A DNA stretch of 64,000 nt from Flavobacterium sp. ENC (GTDB taxonomy: Bacteria > Bacteroidota > Bacteroidia > Flavobacteriales > Flavobacteriaceae), in NCBI RefSeq assembly GCF_020991415.1, contig NZ_JAJMOY010000004.1, positions 434,001 to 498,000 on the forward strand, read 5' to 3'. Below are positions 24,515 to 32,669 of this stretch, in pieces. The notes below the pieces were generated by a model. The model did not search any database. It was given only the letters and a program-made list of their open reading frames with translations, and was not told the DNA's origin. Numbering within the stretch: the stretch's first letter is position 1; each line of letters opens with the position of its first letter. The translations under genes and the position numbers were made by a program.

Positions 24515-24620
24515 CTAATCCGTGTCAAAGAAAAAATCTGCACTATCTGCAAAATCTGCGTGAAAAAAAGTCAAAGATTTACAAAAAAAAAAACAGCACA
24601 ATCCGTGGAAAAAACAGAAT
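24515..24620. repeat. CTGCAAAATCTGCGTG-type degenerate repeat
   Basis: AATCTGCACTATCTGCAAAATCTGCGTGAAAAAA (about 24535-24568) uses the same ATCTGC words as the 248-bp array at 1992-3228, but as an isolated half. It lies between two convergent genes. Confidence 0.55.
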
Positions 24621-24630
24621 CAGTCGAAAA

Positions 24631-24909
24631 TTAAAAGTGTTTGTACCAATAGCCGCCAACCATAAAAACAGCATTTATGATTCCGGAAATCCAAAGTAAT
24701 TTGCTGTACTTTTTAGATTTTTCTAAAAAGTATAAACCCACAAAACCCAGAAAAATAAGCGTAGAATAGAGTGCCGGATACATTTGAAAAGCGGCTGAAA
24801 ACTCACCCTGAAAAAGTAAGAATAAAGCGCGCTGGAAACCGCATCCCAGACATTCGATTCCGAACAGGGTTTTGAATAAACAGGGCAGCATAAATTTCTC
24901 TAAATTCAC
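24631..24909 (-). CDS. DUF2752 membrane protein
   Basis: 92 residues if the GTG at 24909 is used (start MNLEKF), or 86 from the ATG at 24891. I prefer the longer form because an LEK(Y/F)MLPC start is common in the family. The C-x-G-C-G motif (GIECLGCGFQRA) and the following membrane helices define DUF2752. Two to three helices are predicted. The cysteines could bind a metal, but no function is established. Confidence 0.75.
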   Translation of the reverse strand: MNLEKFMLPCLFKTLFGIECLGCGFQRALFLLFQGEFSAAFQMYPALYSTLIFLGFVGLYFLEKSKKYSKLLWISGIINAVFMVGGYWYKHF

Positions 24910-24986
24910 AGGTTTTGATTTTTACAATTTTACGAAAAAAAAGGACAACATTTCAGGAAGTTAAGAAGTACTATTTTAAAGTTTCT

Positions 24987-24994
24987 TACTTTTG
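24987..24994 (+). promoter_or_regulatory. -7 element for the small membrane protein / Smr operon
   Basis: TACTTTTG, 19 bases before the ATG at 25014. No good -33 match. Confidence 0.4.
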
Positions 24995-25013
24995 GATCCT
25001 TAGACTTAAAAAT

Positions 25014-25199
25014 ATGAAAGCTTTTAAAATTTTAATAATGGTACTTGCTATTGCTGTGGCACTTTATGAACAGGTATCGGCAGAAAAAAATATTTATATT
25101 ATGGTAATTGCAATGGCAGTTTTCATGTATGGAATGATGCAGTTGAGTGCAAAAACACCAAGTAAGAATCAGGAAAAAGAAGAAGAGGATGTTAAGTAA
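25014..25199 (+). CDS. Small membrane protein upstream of Smr gene
   Basis: 61 residues from the ATG at 25014; the frame is open upstream, but the promoter-like TACTTTTG at 24987 and the hydrophobic start MKAFKILIMVLAIAVAL favour this one. Two hydrophobic segments (about 3-18 and 25-41) and a C-terminal acidic/lysine tail (QEKEEEDVK). It overlaps the Smr gene by 11 bp, so the two are coupled. Function unknown. Confidence 0.65.
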   Translation: MKAFKILIMVLAIAVALYEQVSAEKNIYIMVIAMAVFMYGMMQLSAKTPSKNQEKEEEDVK

Positions 25200-25740
25200 A
25201 GGTGATAAAGTTTCGGTTTTGGATGAGGCCATAAACGGAGTAGTGGTTTCTGTTAAAAACAAGGAGGTTTTAATTGAAACGGAAGACGGATTTATGATGA
25301 CATTTTTTGTCAATGAATTAATTAAAATTCAGGATTCCAGTAATTTAATGAATTCCATTAAAAGAATTGATATAGATGAAATTTCAAAGGAGAAAACAGA
25401 GCCCAAACCAAGAAGTTTCGTAAAAGAAAAGAAGGATAAACGCGAAATTGCAGCTCCGGAATTTGATTTGCATATCGAAAAACTGGTTCCGAACAAACGC
25501 GGAATGTCCAATTACGATATTTTGACACTGCAAACCGAAACGGCAAAAAGACATATTGAATTTGCGATCAGAAACCGTATTCCGAAGATTGTTTTTATTC
25601 ACGGTGTTGGCGAAGGAATTCTGAAAGCGGAACTTGACTTTTTACTGGGGCGTTATGACGGAATTGATTTTCAGGATGCCAATTATCAAAAATATGGCTT
25701 GGGAGCAACGGAAGTTTATTTCAGGCAAAATAATAAATAA
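25189..25740 (+). CDS. Smr-domain protein (MutS2-like C-terminal nuclease domain)
   Basis: 183 residues from ATG 25189. Residues about 1-55 form a small beta domain (SVLDEAINGVVVSVKNKEV), with a charged linker (about 65-90), and the C-terminal 90 residues are an Smr domain with FDLHIEKL, the HGVGEG loop and YGLGATEVYF. Smr domains nick DNA or RNA; the protein lacks the MutS ATPase parts. It ends with a terminator 40 bp downstream. Confidence 0.8.
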   Translation: MLSKGDKVSVLDEAINGVVVSVKNKEVLIETEDGFMMTFFVNELIKIQDSSNLMNSIKRIDIDEISKEKTEPKPRSFVKEKKDKREIAAPEFDLHIEKLVPNKRGMSNYDILTLQTETAKRHIEFAIRNRIPKIVFIHGVGEGILKAELDFLLGRYDGIDFQDANYQKYGLGATEVYFRQNNK

Positions 25741-25779
25741 AACATTTTCGCTGTCCGAAACAGCTTAAATTGAAACATA

Positions 25780-25840
25780 AAAAACATCCGTTTTCAAAAC
25801 TAATCTTACTTTAAAATTAGAATGGAAACGGATGTTTTTT
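25780..25840 (+). terminator. Terminator after the Smr gene
   Basis: AAAACATCCGTTTTC and its near-perfect reverse complement GAAACGGATGTTTT around an inner small stem CTAAT...ATTAG, ending in eight T. It may also work for the minus-strand lipoprotein gene at 25895, since its other flank is A-rich. Confidence 0.8.
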
Positions 25841-25894
25841 TTGTAGGAATAAAACACTTTGTGAAATTCCGGAAAACCGGAAAATTAAAGTGGG

Positions 25895-26887
25895 TTAATT
25901 TGTTGTGGTATAGATGTCGCCCAATACGTAACTGGTCCCTAAATTAACAGTATTTGTTGTTTTTTGCAGCGTCGTATTTCTAAGTCTTATCGTATGTTTA
26001 AATGTATTTGCCACATCGGTGGTTGTGGTTACTTCAATAATTCCGCTGGTATTGGCTACACCCGGAACTCCTGCCCATGTTTCTTTTAATACTGCTGTTG
26101 TTGGTGGTGTTGCTGTACAGAAATAACTATCATTAAGGGCGCTGCCTGTGTAAACCTTAAAGAGAAGTTTGTTTACAGTTGTACCTATTAATCCTGTTCT
26201 CGGAGCATTTGCCGGAGTTACAACATTCTGAATTAACGTAGGGTCAATATTGTCAATGGTCATTGCTGAATTGTCATTGTATGTGTAAACTTGTCCTCCA
26301 CTTGCACATTGCTTAACCGCTTTAGTGAAAGTCAGGTTCAGTTTGTCAGCATCCGCTATAGTGGTTTTAAAATCACCAAAAATGACTTGAGGCTGTGTGA
26401 CATCTAAGCTTGCTATCGAATACGTAAGGTTTTTAATGATGATATTATGGGTATATCCTGTAATGGTGATGGCACCAGTAGTTTCGTTTGTTGTCTTTTG
26501 CGCGGTAGTGGTAATTTCAATTGTTCCCGACTTGGCATACCATTCGTTAATGATATTTGGCGTTGTTGGCGGAATCAGGCTGCAAATATTAGTTTTAGCC
26601 ACAGCTCCGTCATAACTTCTGTAAACAAGTCTGAAATTACTATCATTATTAATGCTGAATTCTCTGGGATCACCTACAGGTGTTGGTTCGTTAAGCAGCG
26701 TACCCGGTGCCAATTGCAAGAGCAATGATTCCTGGCTTTTTAGTTTGAAAATTAGTTCATTCGTGGTAAGGTTACAGGCGTCAGCAGTAACATCACTAAA
26801 GTTTACGGTCTCAACAGTTATATCACCATCATCACATCCATTTAATAAAAGGGCGAATAACAGGAGGTATGCATATTTTCTCATCAT
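25895..26887 (-). CDS. Lipoprotein with two copies of a ~150-residue domain
   Basis: 330 residues. Lipoprotein signal with LNGC (Cys18), then two internally similar halves (about 37-180 and 190-330). Shared marks include a Cys near the start of each half (ACNLTT / QCASGG), I/FCSLIPPTTP against YFCTATPPTTA, and SGTIEITTTA against SGIIEVTTTT. Each half seems to be a beta-sandwich-like domain with a disulfide. I do not recognise a named family. It is divergent from the cysteine desulfurase gene. ATGs at 26887 and 26884 are both possible starts. Confidence 0.75.
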   Translation of the reverse strand: MMRKYAYLLLFALLLNGCDDGDITVETVNFSDVTADACNLTTNELIFKLKSQESLLLQLAPGTLLNEPTPVGDPREFSINNDSNFRLVYRSYDGAVAKTNICSLIPPTTPNIINEWYAKSGTIEITTTAQKTTNETTGAITITGYTHNIIIKNLTYSIASLDVTQPQVIFGDFKTTIADADKLNLTFTKAVKQCASGGQVYTYNDNSAMTIDNIDPTLIQNVVTPANAPRTGLIGTTVNKLLFKVYTGSALNDSYFCTATPPTTAVLKETWAGVPGVANTSGIIEVTTTTDVANTFKHTIRLRNTTLQKTTNTVNLGTSYVLGDIYTTTN

Positions 26888-26901
26888 GATTTTATTTGGG
26901 T

Positions 26902-26909
26902 CAAAAATA
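26902..26909 (-). promoter_or_regulatory. -7 element of the duplicated-domain lipoprotein gene
   Basis: TATTTTTG on the minus strand, 14 bases before the ATG. No TTTG is found at the -33 spacing; the direct repeats at 26923-26955 occupy that place. Confidence 0.45.
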
Positions 26910-26922
26910 GTGAAAAATTTGG

Positions 26923-26955
26923 CAATTGATATTTAAGAATTCACAATTGATATTT
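26923..26955. promoter_or_regulatory. Two direct repeats CAATTGATATTT, 21 bp apart, in a divergent promoter region
   Basis: Copies at 26923-26934 and 26944-26955 are identical over 12 bp, with starts 21 bp apart (two helical turns). They lie between the -7 elements of the two divergent genes and could be a tandem operator. Confidence 0.45.
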
Positions 26956-26957
26956 CA

Positions 26958-26965
26958 TAACTTTG
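26958..26965 (+). promoter_or_regulatory. -7 element of the cysteine desulfurase gene
   Basis: TAACTTTG ends five bases before the ATG at 26971, so the message would be close to leaderless. Confidence 0.45.
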
Positions 26966-26970
26966 CCGTA

Positions 26971-28095
26971 ATGAAAAAAGTATATCTCGATAACGCCTCT
27001 ACTACTGCCATGCGTCCTGAAGTGATTCAGGAAATTACGAAAGTGATGACAGAGGATTTTGGTAATCCTTCTTCTACCCACAGTTTTGGACGAAACGGAA
27101 AAACTATTCTGGAACTTTCCAGAAAAAGCATTGCGAAACATTTAAATTGCACAGCGCAGGAAATTATTTTTACTTCCGGCGGTACGGAAGCTGATAACTG
27201 GATTCTGCGTTCAGCGATAGAAGACCTGAAAACAGAGCGCATTATTACGGCTAAAACGGAACATCACGCCGTTTTGTACAGTGTCCTGGCTTTACAGTCC
27301 GATTATAATATTCAGGTAGATTACGTGAATATACACCCTGACGGAACAATCGATTTGACACACTTGTCTAATTTGCTGGCCCAGGAGAAAAAAACACTTG
27401 TAAGTTTAATGCATGTCAATAACGAAACCGGTACGATTCTCGATCTGGACCGGGTAGCCGTTATTTGCAGGCAATATAACGCCTTGTTTCACTCAGATAC
27501 GGTACAATCTGTAGGGAAAACGGAAATTGACCTGCAAAAGACCTCCGTTGACTTTATTGTGGCCAGTGCGCATAAGTTTCACGGGCCGAAAGGAGTAGGA
27601 TTTGCTTTTATTCGAAAAAATACAGGTTTACAGCCTTTGCTATTTGGCGGAGAACAGGAAAAAGGACTTCGTGCAGGAACGGAAGCCGTACATCAGATTG
27701 CCGGAATGGCAAAAGCGCTGTCGCTTTCATACGAAAACCTGGATGAGGAAAGAAACTACATTTCGGACTTGAAAATGTACCTTATTGATCAGCTTGGAAT
27801 TCATTTTCCGGGTTTTAGAATCAATGGTAAAAAAGAAGATTTTTATAATATCATCAATATCATTCTTCCTTTTTCTTCGGATAAAACGTCAATGCTTTTA
27901 TTTAGCCTGGATATGAAAGGAATAGCGGTCTCCAGAGGAAGCGCCTGCCAGTCCGGAAGCATAAAGCCTTCGCATGTTTTAAAAGAAATGCTTTCTGAGG
28001 AAGATTTAAAATTACCGAATCTTCGCATTTCATTTAGCCATTATAACACCAAAGAGGATATTGACTGGCTGGTGGAAAGTTTGAAAATGGTTTAG
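26971..28095 (+). CDS. Cysteine desulfurase (NifS/IscS-like)
   Basis: 374 residues from ATG 26971. Fold type I PLP enzyme with K202 in SAHKFHGPKG, H99 in TEHHAV and active-site C326 in SRGSACQSGS, the usual IscS/NifS layout. It removes sulfur from cysteine as a persulfide for Fe-S clusters or tRNA thiolation. The SUF-type enzyme is the main Fe-S supplier in many Bacteroidota, so this copy may serve tRNA modification; that is inference. No scaffold gene is adjacent. The longer upstream frame lacks support because the -7 element is inside it. Confidence 0.88.
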   Translation: MKKVYLDNASTTAMRPEVIQEITKVMTEDFGNPSSTHSFGRNGKTILELSRKSIAKHLNCTAQEIIFTSGGTEADNWILRSAIEDLKTERIITAKTEHHAVLYSVLALQSDYNIQVDYVNIHPDGTIDLTHLSNLLAQEKKTLVSLMHVNNETGTILDLDRVAVICRQYNALFHSDTVQSVGKTEIDLQKTSVDFIVASAHKFHGPKGVGFAFIRKNTGLQPLLFGGEQEKGLRAGTEAVHQIAGMAKALSLSYENLDEERNYISDLKMYLIDQLGIHFPGFRINGKKEDFYNIINIILPFSSDKTSMLLFSLDMKGIAVSRGSACQSGSIKPSHVLKEMLSEEDLKLPNLRISFSHYNTKEDIDWLVESLKMV

Positions 28096-28103
28096 TTTTT
28101 TTT

Positions 28104-28342
28104 TGAGGTGCAAGGTGCAGAGGTACAAAGGTACAGAGGTTGAAATTCCAAATTGTGAAAATTCCAAATTCCAACTGTTTAGGCTGAAACCTGCAAACAA
28201 ATTCCAATTTATGGAAATTCCAAATTCCAAAGGATTGAACCTGAAATCTGCAAATAAATTCCAATTATGAAAATTCCAAATCCCAATGAGTTAACTTGAA
28301 ACTTGAAACTTGAAACTTGAAACCTGAAACCTGAAACAAAAA
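28104..28342. repeat. Mixed degenerate repeats (AGGTACAAAGGT, AATTCCAAATTCC, ACTTGAA)
   Basis: Three kinds of short units follow each other: AGGTGCAAGGTGCAGAGGTACAAAGGTACAGAGG (28107-28140), then GAAATTCCAAATTCCAA units (28142-28290) and then ACTTGAA/CCTGAAA heptads (28293-28336). No credible gene lies here. It separates the convergent desulfurase and YrdC genes. Confidence 0.75.
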
Positions 28343-28344
28343 AC

Positions 28345-28917
28345 TTACTTCCGAATCACTTTCACCTGCGAATCATTTGTTAACTTGATGATAGTCGATG
28401 GTTTTCCGGCAACCTTATCCTGGTTTAGTTTTACAACATAGTCGACACCATTTACAATTTCAGGATTGATATCCTTGAAGGCGATAGGAGTGGGCTGGCC
28501 GGAAATATTTGCTGAAGTAGAAACCAGCGGTTTTTTCATTCGTTCTAATAATTTGAAGCAAAAAGGTTCTTTAACCAAACGTATACCAAGTGAATTATCG
28601 GCTGCAATGATATTCGGAGCTACATTTCGAGGTTCGTCTAAAATTAATGTTGTCGGTTTTTCGGACAGGTCCAACAGCTGCCAGGCGACTTCAGGAATGT
28701 TTTTAAAGACATTGTACATCATTTTTTCACCATTCATCAATACAATCATGCTTTGCGTTTCTGCACGTTGTTTTAGTTTGTATATTTTGGCAACCGCTTC
28801 CGGGTTTGTAGCATCACAACCAATTCCCCAAACGGTATCTGTAGGGTAAAGAATAATTCCGCCTTCTTTAATCACTTCGTAAGCGTTGATGATTTCCTGA
28901 TTGATATCCTGACTCAT
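28345..28917 (-). CDS. tsaC: L-threonylcarbamoyladenylate synthase (YrdC/Sua5 domain)
   Basis: 190 residues. YrdC fold with the nucleotide-binding features YPTDTVWGIGCDA (19-31) and KQRAETQSMI, and later STSANISGQPTP near residue 135. It uses threonine, bicarbonate and ATP to make the TC-AMP precursor of the t6A base at tRNA position 37. The length is that of TsaC, without the C-terminal Sua5 domain. It is a single gene. Confidence 0.9.
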   Translation of the reverse strand: MSQDINQEIINAYEVIKEGGIILYPTDTVWGIGCDATNPEAVAKIYKLKQRAETQSMIVLMNGEKMMYNVFKNIPEVAWQLLDLSEKPTTLILDEPRNVAPNIIAADNSLGIRLVKEPFCFKLLERMKKPLVSTSANISGQPTPIAFKDINPEIVNGVDYVVKLNQDKVAGKPSTIIKLTNDSQVKVIRK

Positions 28918-28962
28918 AATAGCAAATTTTTATTTTAATAACAACTTATTGGACTTGTACTT

Positions 28963-30039
28963 TTAAGAGGTTAGTGTATTGATAATAGTAGTAATTTTTT
29001 GTAAATCAACGGTAGCAAGGCCAACATATAAGGGAAGGCACACTACTCTTGAAGCGATAGATTCCGATACCGGCATTTCGGCACCCTTGGTGTAAGGTAT
29101 CGTGTTTAAAGAAGGATAAAAATAACGTCTTGGCTGTATGTTTTCTCTTGCCAGTGCTTCCTGAACTTCCAGTAAAATCGCTTCGGATTCAAAAATTACC
29201 GGGTAATAGCTGTAATTCCATTCGGTATTTTCCCTGATTTTTATACTTTTAAGGTTTTTGAAATTCAGATTGGCATTGTAAAAATCGGTTACTTTTTTTC
29301 TTTCTGCAATAATATGTTCCATATAGGGAAAAAGGGCCAATCCCATAGCCGACTGCAGTTCTGAGATTTTAGCATTTATGCCCAGTCCGTGAAAAGCCAG
29401 AGGGCCGTTATGTCCGAAATTATGACTGTAAAATAAAGTATGTTGTGTTTCTTCATCCTTACAGAACATGGCACCGCCTTCTCCGGTGTGAAATAATTTC
29501 GTAGCGTGAAAACTGCAGGTGCTTACATCTCCAAATTGAAATATCGATTCGTTATTATAAGTTACCCCAAAACAATGTGCGGCATCATAAATCACCTTCA
29601 GATTGTATTTTTCTGCGATGGCTGCTATAGCTTCAATAGCACATGGATTCCCAAAAACGTGAGTCGCCAGAATTGCCGTTGTTTTGGAAGTAATGGCGGC
29701 TTCAATTTTGGTTTCATCTATAGTCAGGTAATCCGGATGGATATCAACAAAAACCGGCGTACAATTTTCCCATACAATCGCAGCCGAAGTAGCCACATAC
29801 GAAAACGGAGTTGTGATGATTTCTCCTCCTTTTCCAAATAGCTTTAAGGCAATTTGTAAAGGTATAGTACCGTTATTAGTAATAGTAATGTGAGGAACAT
29901 TCAGATAATTTTTAAGTTTATCTTCCAATTCTATTGTCAGTTCACCGCGATTTGTGAGCCAAACTTTATCCCACGCCCGTTTTACATAAGAATTGTATTC
30001 TTCTTGCGGAGGCAGAAAAGTTTTGGTTACTGGAATCAT
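28963..30039 (-). CDS. DegT/DnrJ/EryC1/StrS sugar aminotransferase
   Basis: 358 residues. PLP lysine K181 in SFHATKLFHTGEGG, with D152-A-A-H155 holding the cofactor, and TTPFSYVATSAA (76-87) for the phosphate. This family transfers an amino group to a keto-sugar nucleotide (for example the 4-keto group of dTDP- or UDP-sugars), so it would make the amine that the acyl cassette modifies. It is divergent from the acyl carrier protein gene, 256 bp apart, and head-to-tail with the tsaC gene. Confidence 0.87.
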   Translation of the reverse strand: MIPVTKTFLPPQEEYNSYVKRAWDKVWLTNRGELTIELEDKLKNYLNVPHITITNNGTIPLQIALKLFGKGGEIITTPFSYVATSAAIVWENCTPVFVDIHPDYLTIDETKIEAAITSKTTAILATHVFGNPCAIEAIAAIAEKYNLKVIYDAAHCFGVTYNNESIFQFGDVSTCSFHATKLFHTGEGGAMFCKDEETQHTLFYSHNFGHNGPLAFHGLGINAKISELQSAMGLALFPYMEHIIAERKKVTDFYNANLNFKNLKSIKIRENTEWNYSYYPVIFESEAILLEVQEALARENIQPRRYFYPSLNTIPYTKGAEMPVSESIASRVVCLPLYVGLATVDLQKITTIINTLTS

Positions 30040-30089
30040 TTATTATGTATTTAGTAAGTTTAATTAACCTTTTAAGGGTAAACTATTGT

Positions 30090-30097
30090 TATATTTG
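30090..30097 (+). promoter_or_regulatory. -7 element of the acyl cassette, with a hairpin in the leader
   Basis: TATATTTG matches TAnnTTTG. The leader to the ATG at 30296 would be about 190 nt, and it starts with the hairpin ATGCTGA-TTTA-TCAGCAT (30119-30136). No clear TTTG upstream at the right distance. Confidence 0.45.
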
Positions 30098-30295
30098 CGG
30101 GGTAAAAATAACAAAAGAATGCTGATTTATCAGCATAAGCGGGAATTATAAAAAACAGAAGCATTATCCGGCAGGCCTGACGCTTTGAAAAACAAGTTTT
30201 TAGGAATGGTTTTAGCGGAATAAATACTAATTTCCCTTTTGGGCTTTTATAAAAAATCAGAAATAGAATAAAAACAAAATAAATTTAGGAATACT

Positions 30296-30526
30296 ATGGA
30301 AATCAACACTTTTTTGCAAAATTTTGCAGATCTTTTAGATGATACAGATGCAACATTAATAAAACAAGAAACTGTTTTTAGAGATTTGGAAGAATGGGAT
30401 TCGCTGACCGCTTTGTCACTAATCGCTATGGCTGATGAAGAATATTCAGTAAAACTGACCGGAGATGATATTAAATCTTCCAATTCATTAAACGACATCT
30501 TCGAAATAATAAAAAATAAAGGGTAA
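30296..30526 (+). CDS. Acyl carrier protein
   Basis: 76 residues. Phosphopantetheine site S36 in EEWDSLTAL, the D-S-L motif of ACPs, in a four-helix acidic protein. It is not the fatty-acid AcpP (which has GADSLDT), but a stand-alone dedicated ACP. It lies five bases before the first ketosynthase gene and opens a six-gene cassette that runs to 35065. Confidence 0.9.
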   Translation: MEINTFLQNFADLLDDTDATLIKQETVFRDLEEWDSLTALSLIAMADEEYSVKLTGDDIKSSNSLNDIFEIIKNKG

Positions 30527-30531
30527 TTGAA

Positions 30532-31587
30532 ATGGCTACTTTTTCAGTAAATAATATTGCAATAAAAGGTATATCGTGTTGCGTTCCAAAAAATCTGGAG
30601 CGCAATATTGATTTAGATATATTGACAGAGGAAGAAATTCAGAGATTTATTGATGCAACCGGGGTGGAAGAAAGACGTATTGCAACCAAGGAAATCTGTA
30701 CTTCTGATTTGTGCGCTGAAGCTGCTGAAAAATTAATCAAAGACCTGAACTGGCAAAAAGACGAAATAGAAATCCTGGTTTTTGTTTCGCAGACGGCCGA
30801 TTATATTTTACCCGTTTCTGCAGCCATACTTCAGGACAGATTGGGATTATCGACCAACTGTATCGCTTTTGACGTTCCTCTAGGATGTTCAGGATATGTG
30901 TACGGAATGTCTATAATAGCCGGTATGATGAAAGCAACCGGTTTAAAAAAAGGATTGCTTCTCGCCGGAGACACAAGCAGTAAACTGCTTTCTAAATCAG
31001 ATAAAAGCACTGTTCCGCTTTTTGGGGACGGAGGAAGCGCCACAGCATTTGAATTTGATGAAAATGCATCGGATTTACTTTTTGACTTAGGAACCGATGG
31101 TTCGGGCTACAAAACCATAATTGTAAACGACGGCGGATCCAGAAACAGAATTAATTCGGATTCATTAACCTATCATACAATTTCTCCGGGAATCGAAAGA
31201 AACGCCTGCCAGCTGATCCTGGACGGAATGGATGTTTTTAGCTTCGGAATATCACAAGCCCCGAAAACGGTCAACAAACTGATTGAAAAGTTTGAGATCG
31301 ATAAGGAAGCAATTGATCATTTTGTATTTCATCAGGCCAATTTAATGATGAACAAAATGATCGTTAAAAAATTAAAATTACCGGTCGAAAAAGTACCTTA
31401 TTCATTAAAAGAATTTGGAAACACGTCTTCTACTACCATTCCGTTAACGATCGTAACAGCTTTACAAGATAAGCTGAACAACGCTGCTCAGGATTTAATC
31501 CTTTGCGGATTCGGAGTAGGTTTATCCTGGGGAACAGCAAAAATAACATTGAACAATGCTGTAATTTCAGATTTAATTGAACTATGA
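30532..31587 (+). CDS. 3-oxoacyl-ACP synthase III-type ketosynthase (first copy)
   Basis: 351 residues. Thiolase fold with the KAS III triad C119 (VPLGCSGYVYG), H267 (FVFHQAN) and N297 (EFGNTSSTTIP). KAS III enzymes join an acyl-CoA starter with malonyl-ACP to extend it by two carbons. The copy is similar in layout to the second one at 33420. Its stop overlaps the start of the Rieske gene (ATGA), so translation is coupled. The starter acyl group cannot be read. Confidence 0.88.
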   Translation: MATFSVNNIAIKGISCCVPKNLERNIDLDILTEEEIQRFIDATGVEERRIATKEICTSDLCAEAAEKLIKDLNWQKDEIEILVFVSQTADYILPVSAAILQDRLGLSTNCIAFDVPLGCSGYVYGMSIIAGMMKATGLKKGLLLAGDTSSKLLSKSDKSTVPLFGDGGSATAFEFDENASDLLFDLGTDGSGYKTIIVNDGGSRNRINSDSLTYHTISPGIERNACQLILDGMDVFSFGISQAPKTVNKLIEKFEIDKEAIDHFVFHQANLMMNKMIVKKLKLPVEKVPYSLKEFGNTSSTTIPLTIVTALQDKLNNAAQDLILCGFGVGLSWGTAKITLNNAVISDLIEL

Positions 31588-32669
31588 TAAAAAATTTAAA
31601 TTACATAGATGAAACCGTTTTTCTAAAAGAAAAATCTTTGTTTTTTAAGGAGTCCTGGATATTAGTTGCACATAAGAATGAATTAGCAAACAACAATGAT
31701 TTTGTTACTTTAGAGTATTTTGGAAATAAGATATTTATCCAAAACTATAACGGTACCCTGAAATCTTTTCAGAATGTTTGCCTGCACCGGTTCAATACCA
31801 TCCATGAGGAACCTTACGGAAACAGGGTTTCTTCCTGTTTATACCATAACTGGACTTATGGCAAAAAAGGAAATGTAATCGGATTAATGTGCCGAAATTC
31901 ATTCGAAAAAGATAATATCAGTACATTAAGGCTAAAAGAATATGAAATTGATTATTGCGGTGATTTTGTTTTCATAAAATTAAACGATCAGCTCGACAGA
32001 AGTTTAAACAATTATTTGGGAAACGTATTTACGTCTTTAGCAGAAATCAGTCAGCATTTTGGTGCAAAAACCATTGATTATACGATTGAACATAAAGTCA
32101 ACTGGAAACTTCTGGTAGAAAATGTCCTGGAATGTTACCACTGTACTTCTGTTCACGAAAATTCATTTGCAAAAATGGGATTCGGATCGGTAGCTCCGGA
32201 AAAGTTTGATTTTTTCGAAGCGCACAGCTGGTGTGAATTTCCAAAAGGAGAAGCCGTAAAGTCAAATAAAATCATCGAAAAATCATTAGCCGACAGAACT
32301 TTCAAACCACAGGGCTATCTGCATTTTTACAGTTATCCCAATGCTTTTATAAGTTCGGTAGAAGGAAAAGGATTTTATTTCGGATTTATGTTTCCGGAGT
32401 CCCCTTCAAAAACCAATTTAAGAGTGCGTTATTTCGCTCCTAAATTCGAAAAAGAACTAAGCGAATCACAACAGAATATTATTGATTTCATTAACAACAG
32501 TTCCAACGAATCACTGGATTTGGTTTTGAATGAAGACAAAAAAATAGTCGAAAATATTCAGACCAATCTGGAGCATTTTAAAGACAGTTCACCGATATTC
32601 GGTGATGAAGAGTTCAGGATTTTAAAATTCTATGACTATTTTAATAAAAAAGAATTAAACGATATATAA
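31584..32669 (+). CDS. Rieske non-haem iron oxygenase, alpha subunit type
   Basis: 361 residues. Rieske cluster ligands C66-x-H68 (NVCLHRF) and C85-x2-H88 (SCLYHNW). The mononuclear iron site has E183-C-Y-H186 and H191 in ENVLECYHCTSVH, with an Asp near 317 (NEDKKIVEN) as third ligand. The segment resembles the choline/carnitine monooxygenase group. It would hydroxylate or oxidise an organic substrate with O2 and electrons from a reductase that is not encoded here. Stop and start overlap with neighbours (ATGA before, TAATG after), so it belongs to the cassette. Confidence 0.87.
   Translation: MIKNLNYIDETVFLKEKSLFFKESWILVAHKNELANNNDFVTLEYFGNKIFIQNYNGTLKSFQNVCLHRFNTIHEEPYGNRVSSCLYHNWTYGKKGNVIGLMCRNSFEKDNISTLRLKEYEIDYCGDFVFIKLNDQLDRSLNNYLGNVFTSLAEISQHFGAKTIDYTIEHKVNWKLLVENVLECYHCTSVHENSFAKMGFGSVAPEKFDFFEAHSWCEFPKGEAVKSNKIIEKSLADRTFKPQGYLHFYSYPNAFISSVEGKGFYFGFMFPESPSKTNLRVRYFAPKFEKELSESQQNIIDFINNSSNESLDLVLNEDKKIVENIQTNLEHFKDSSPIFGDEEFRILKFYDYFNKKELNDI

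Noticed and set aside
30247..30498. 83-residue open frame opposite the acyl carrier protein gene
   Set aside because: It is the mirror of the ACP coding sequence, serine-rich without family features; the ACP on the plus strand has a clear D-S-L motif.
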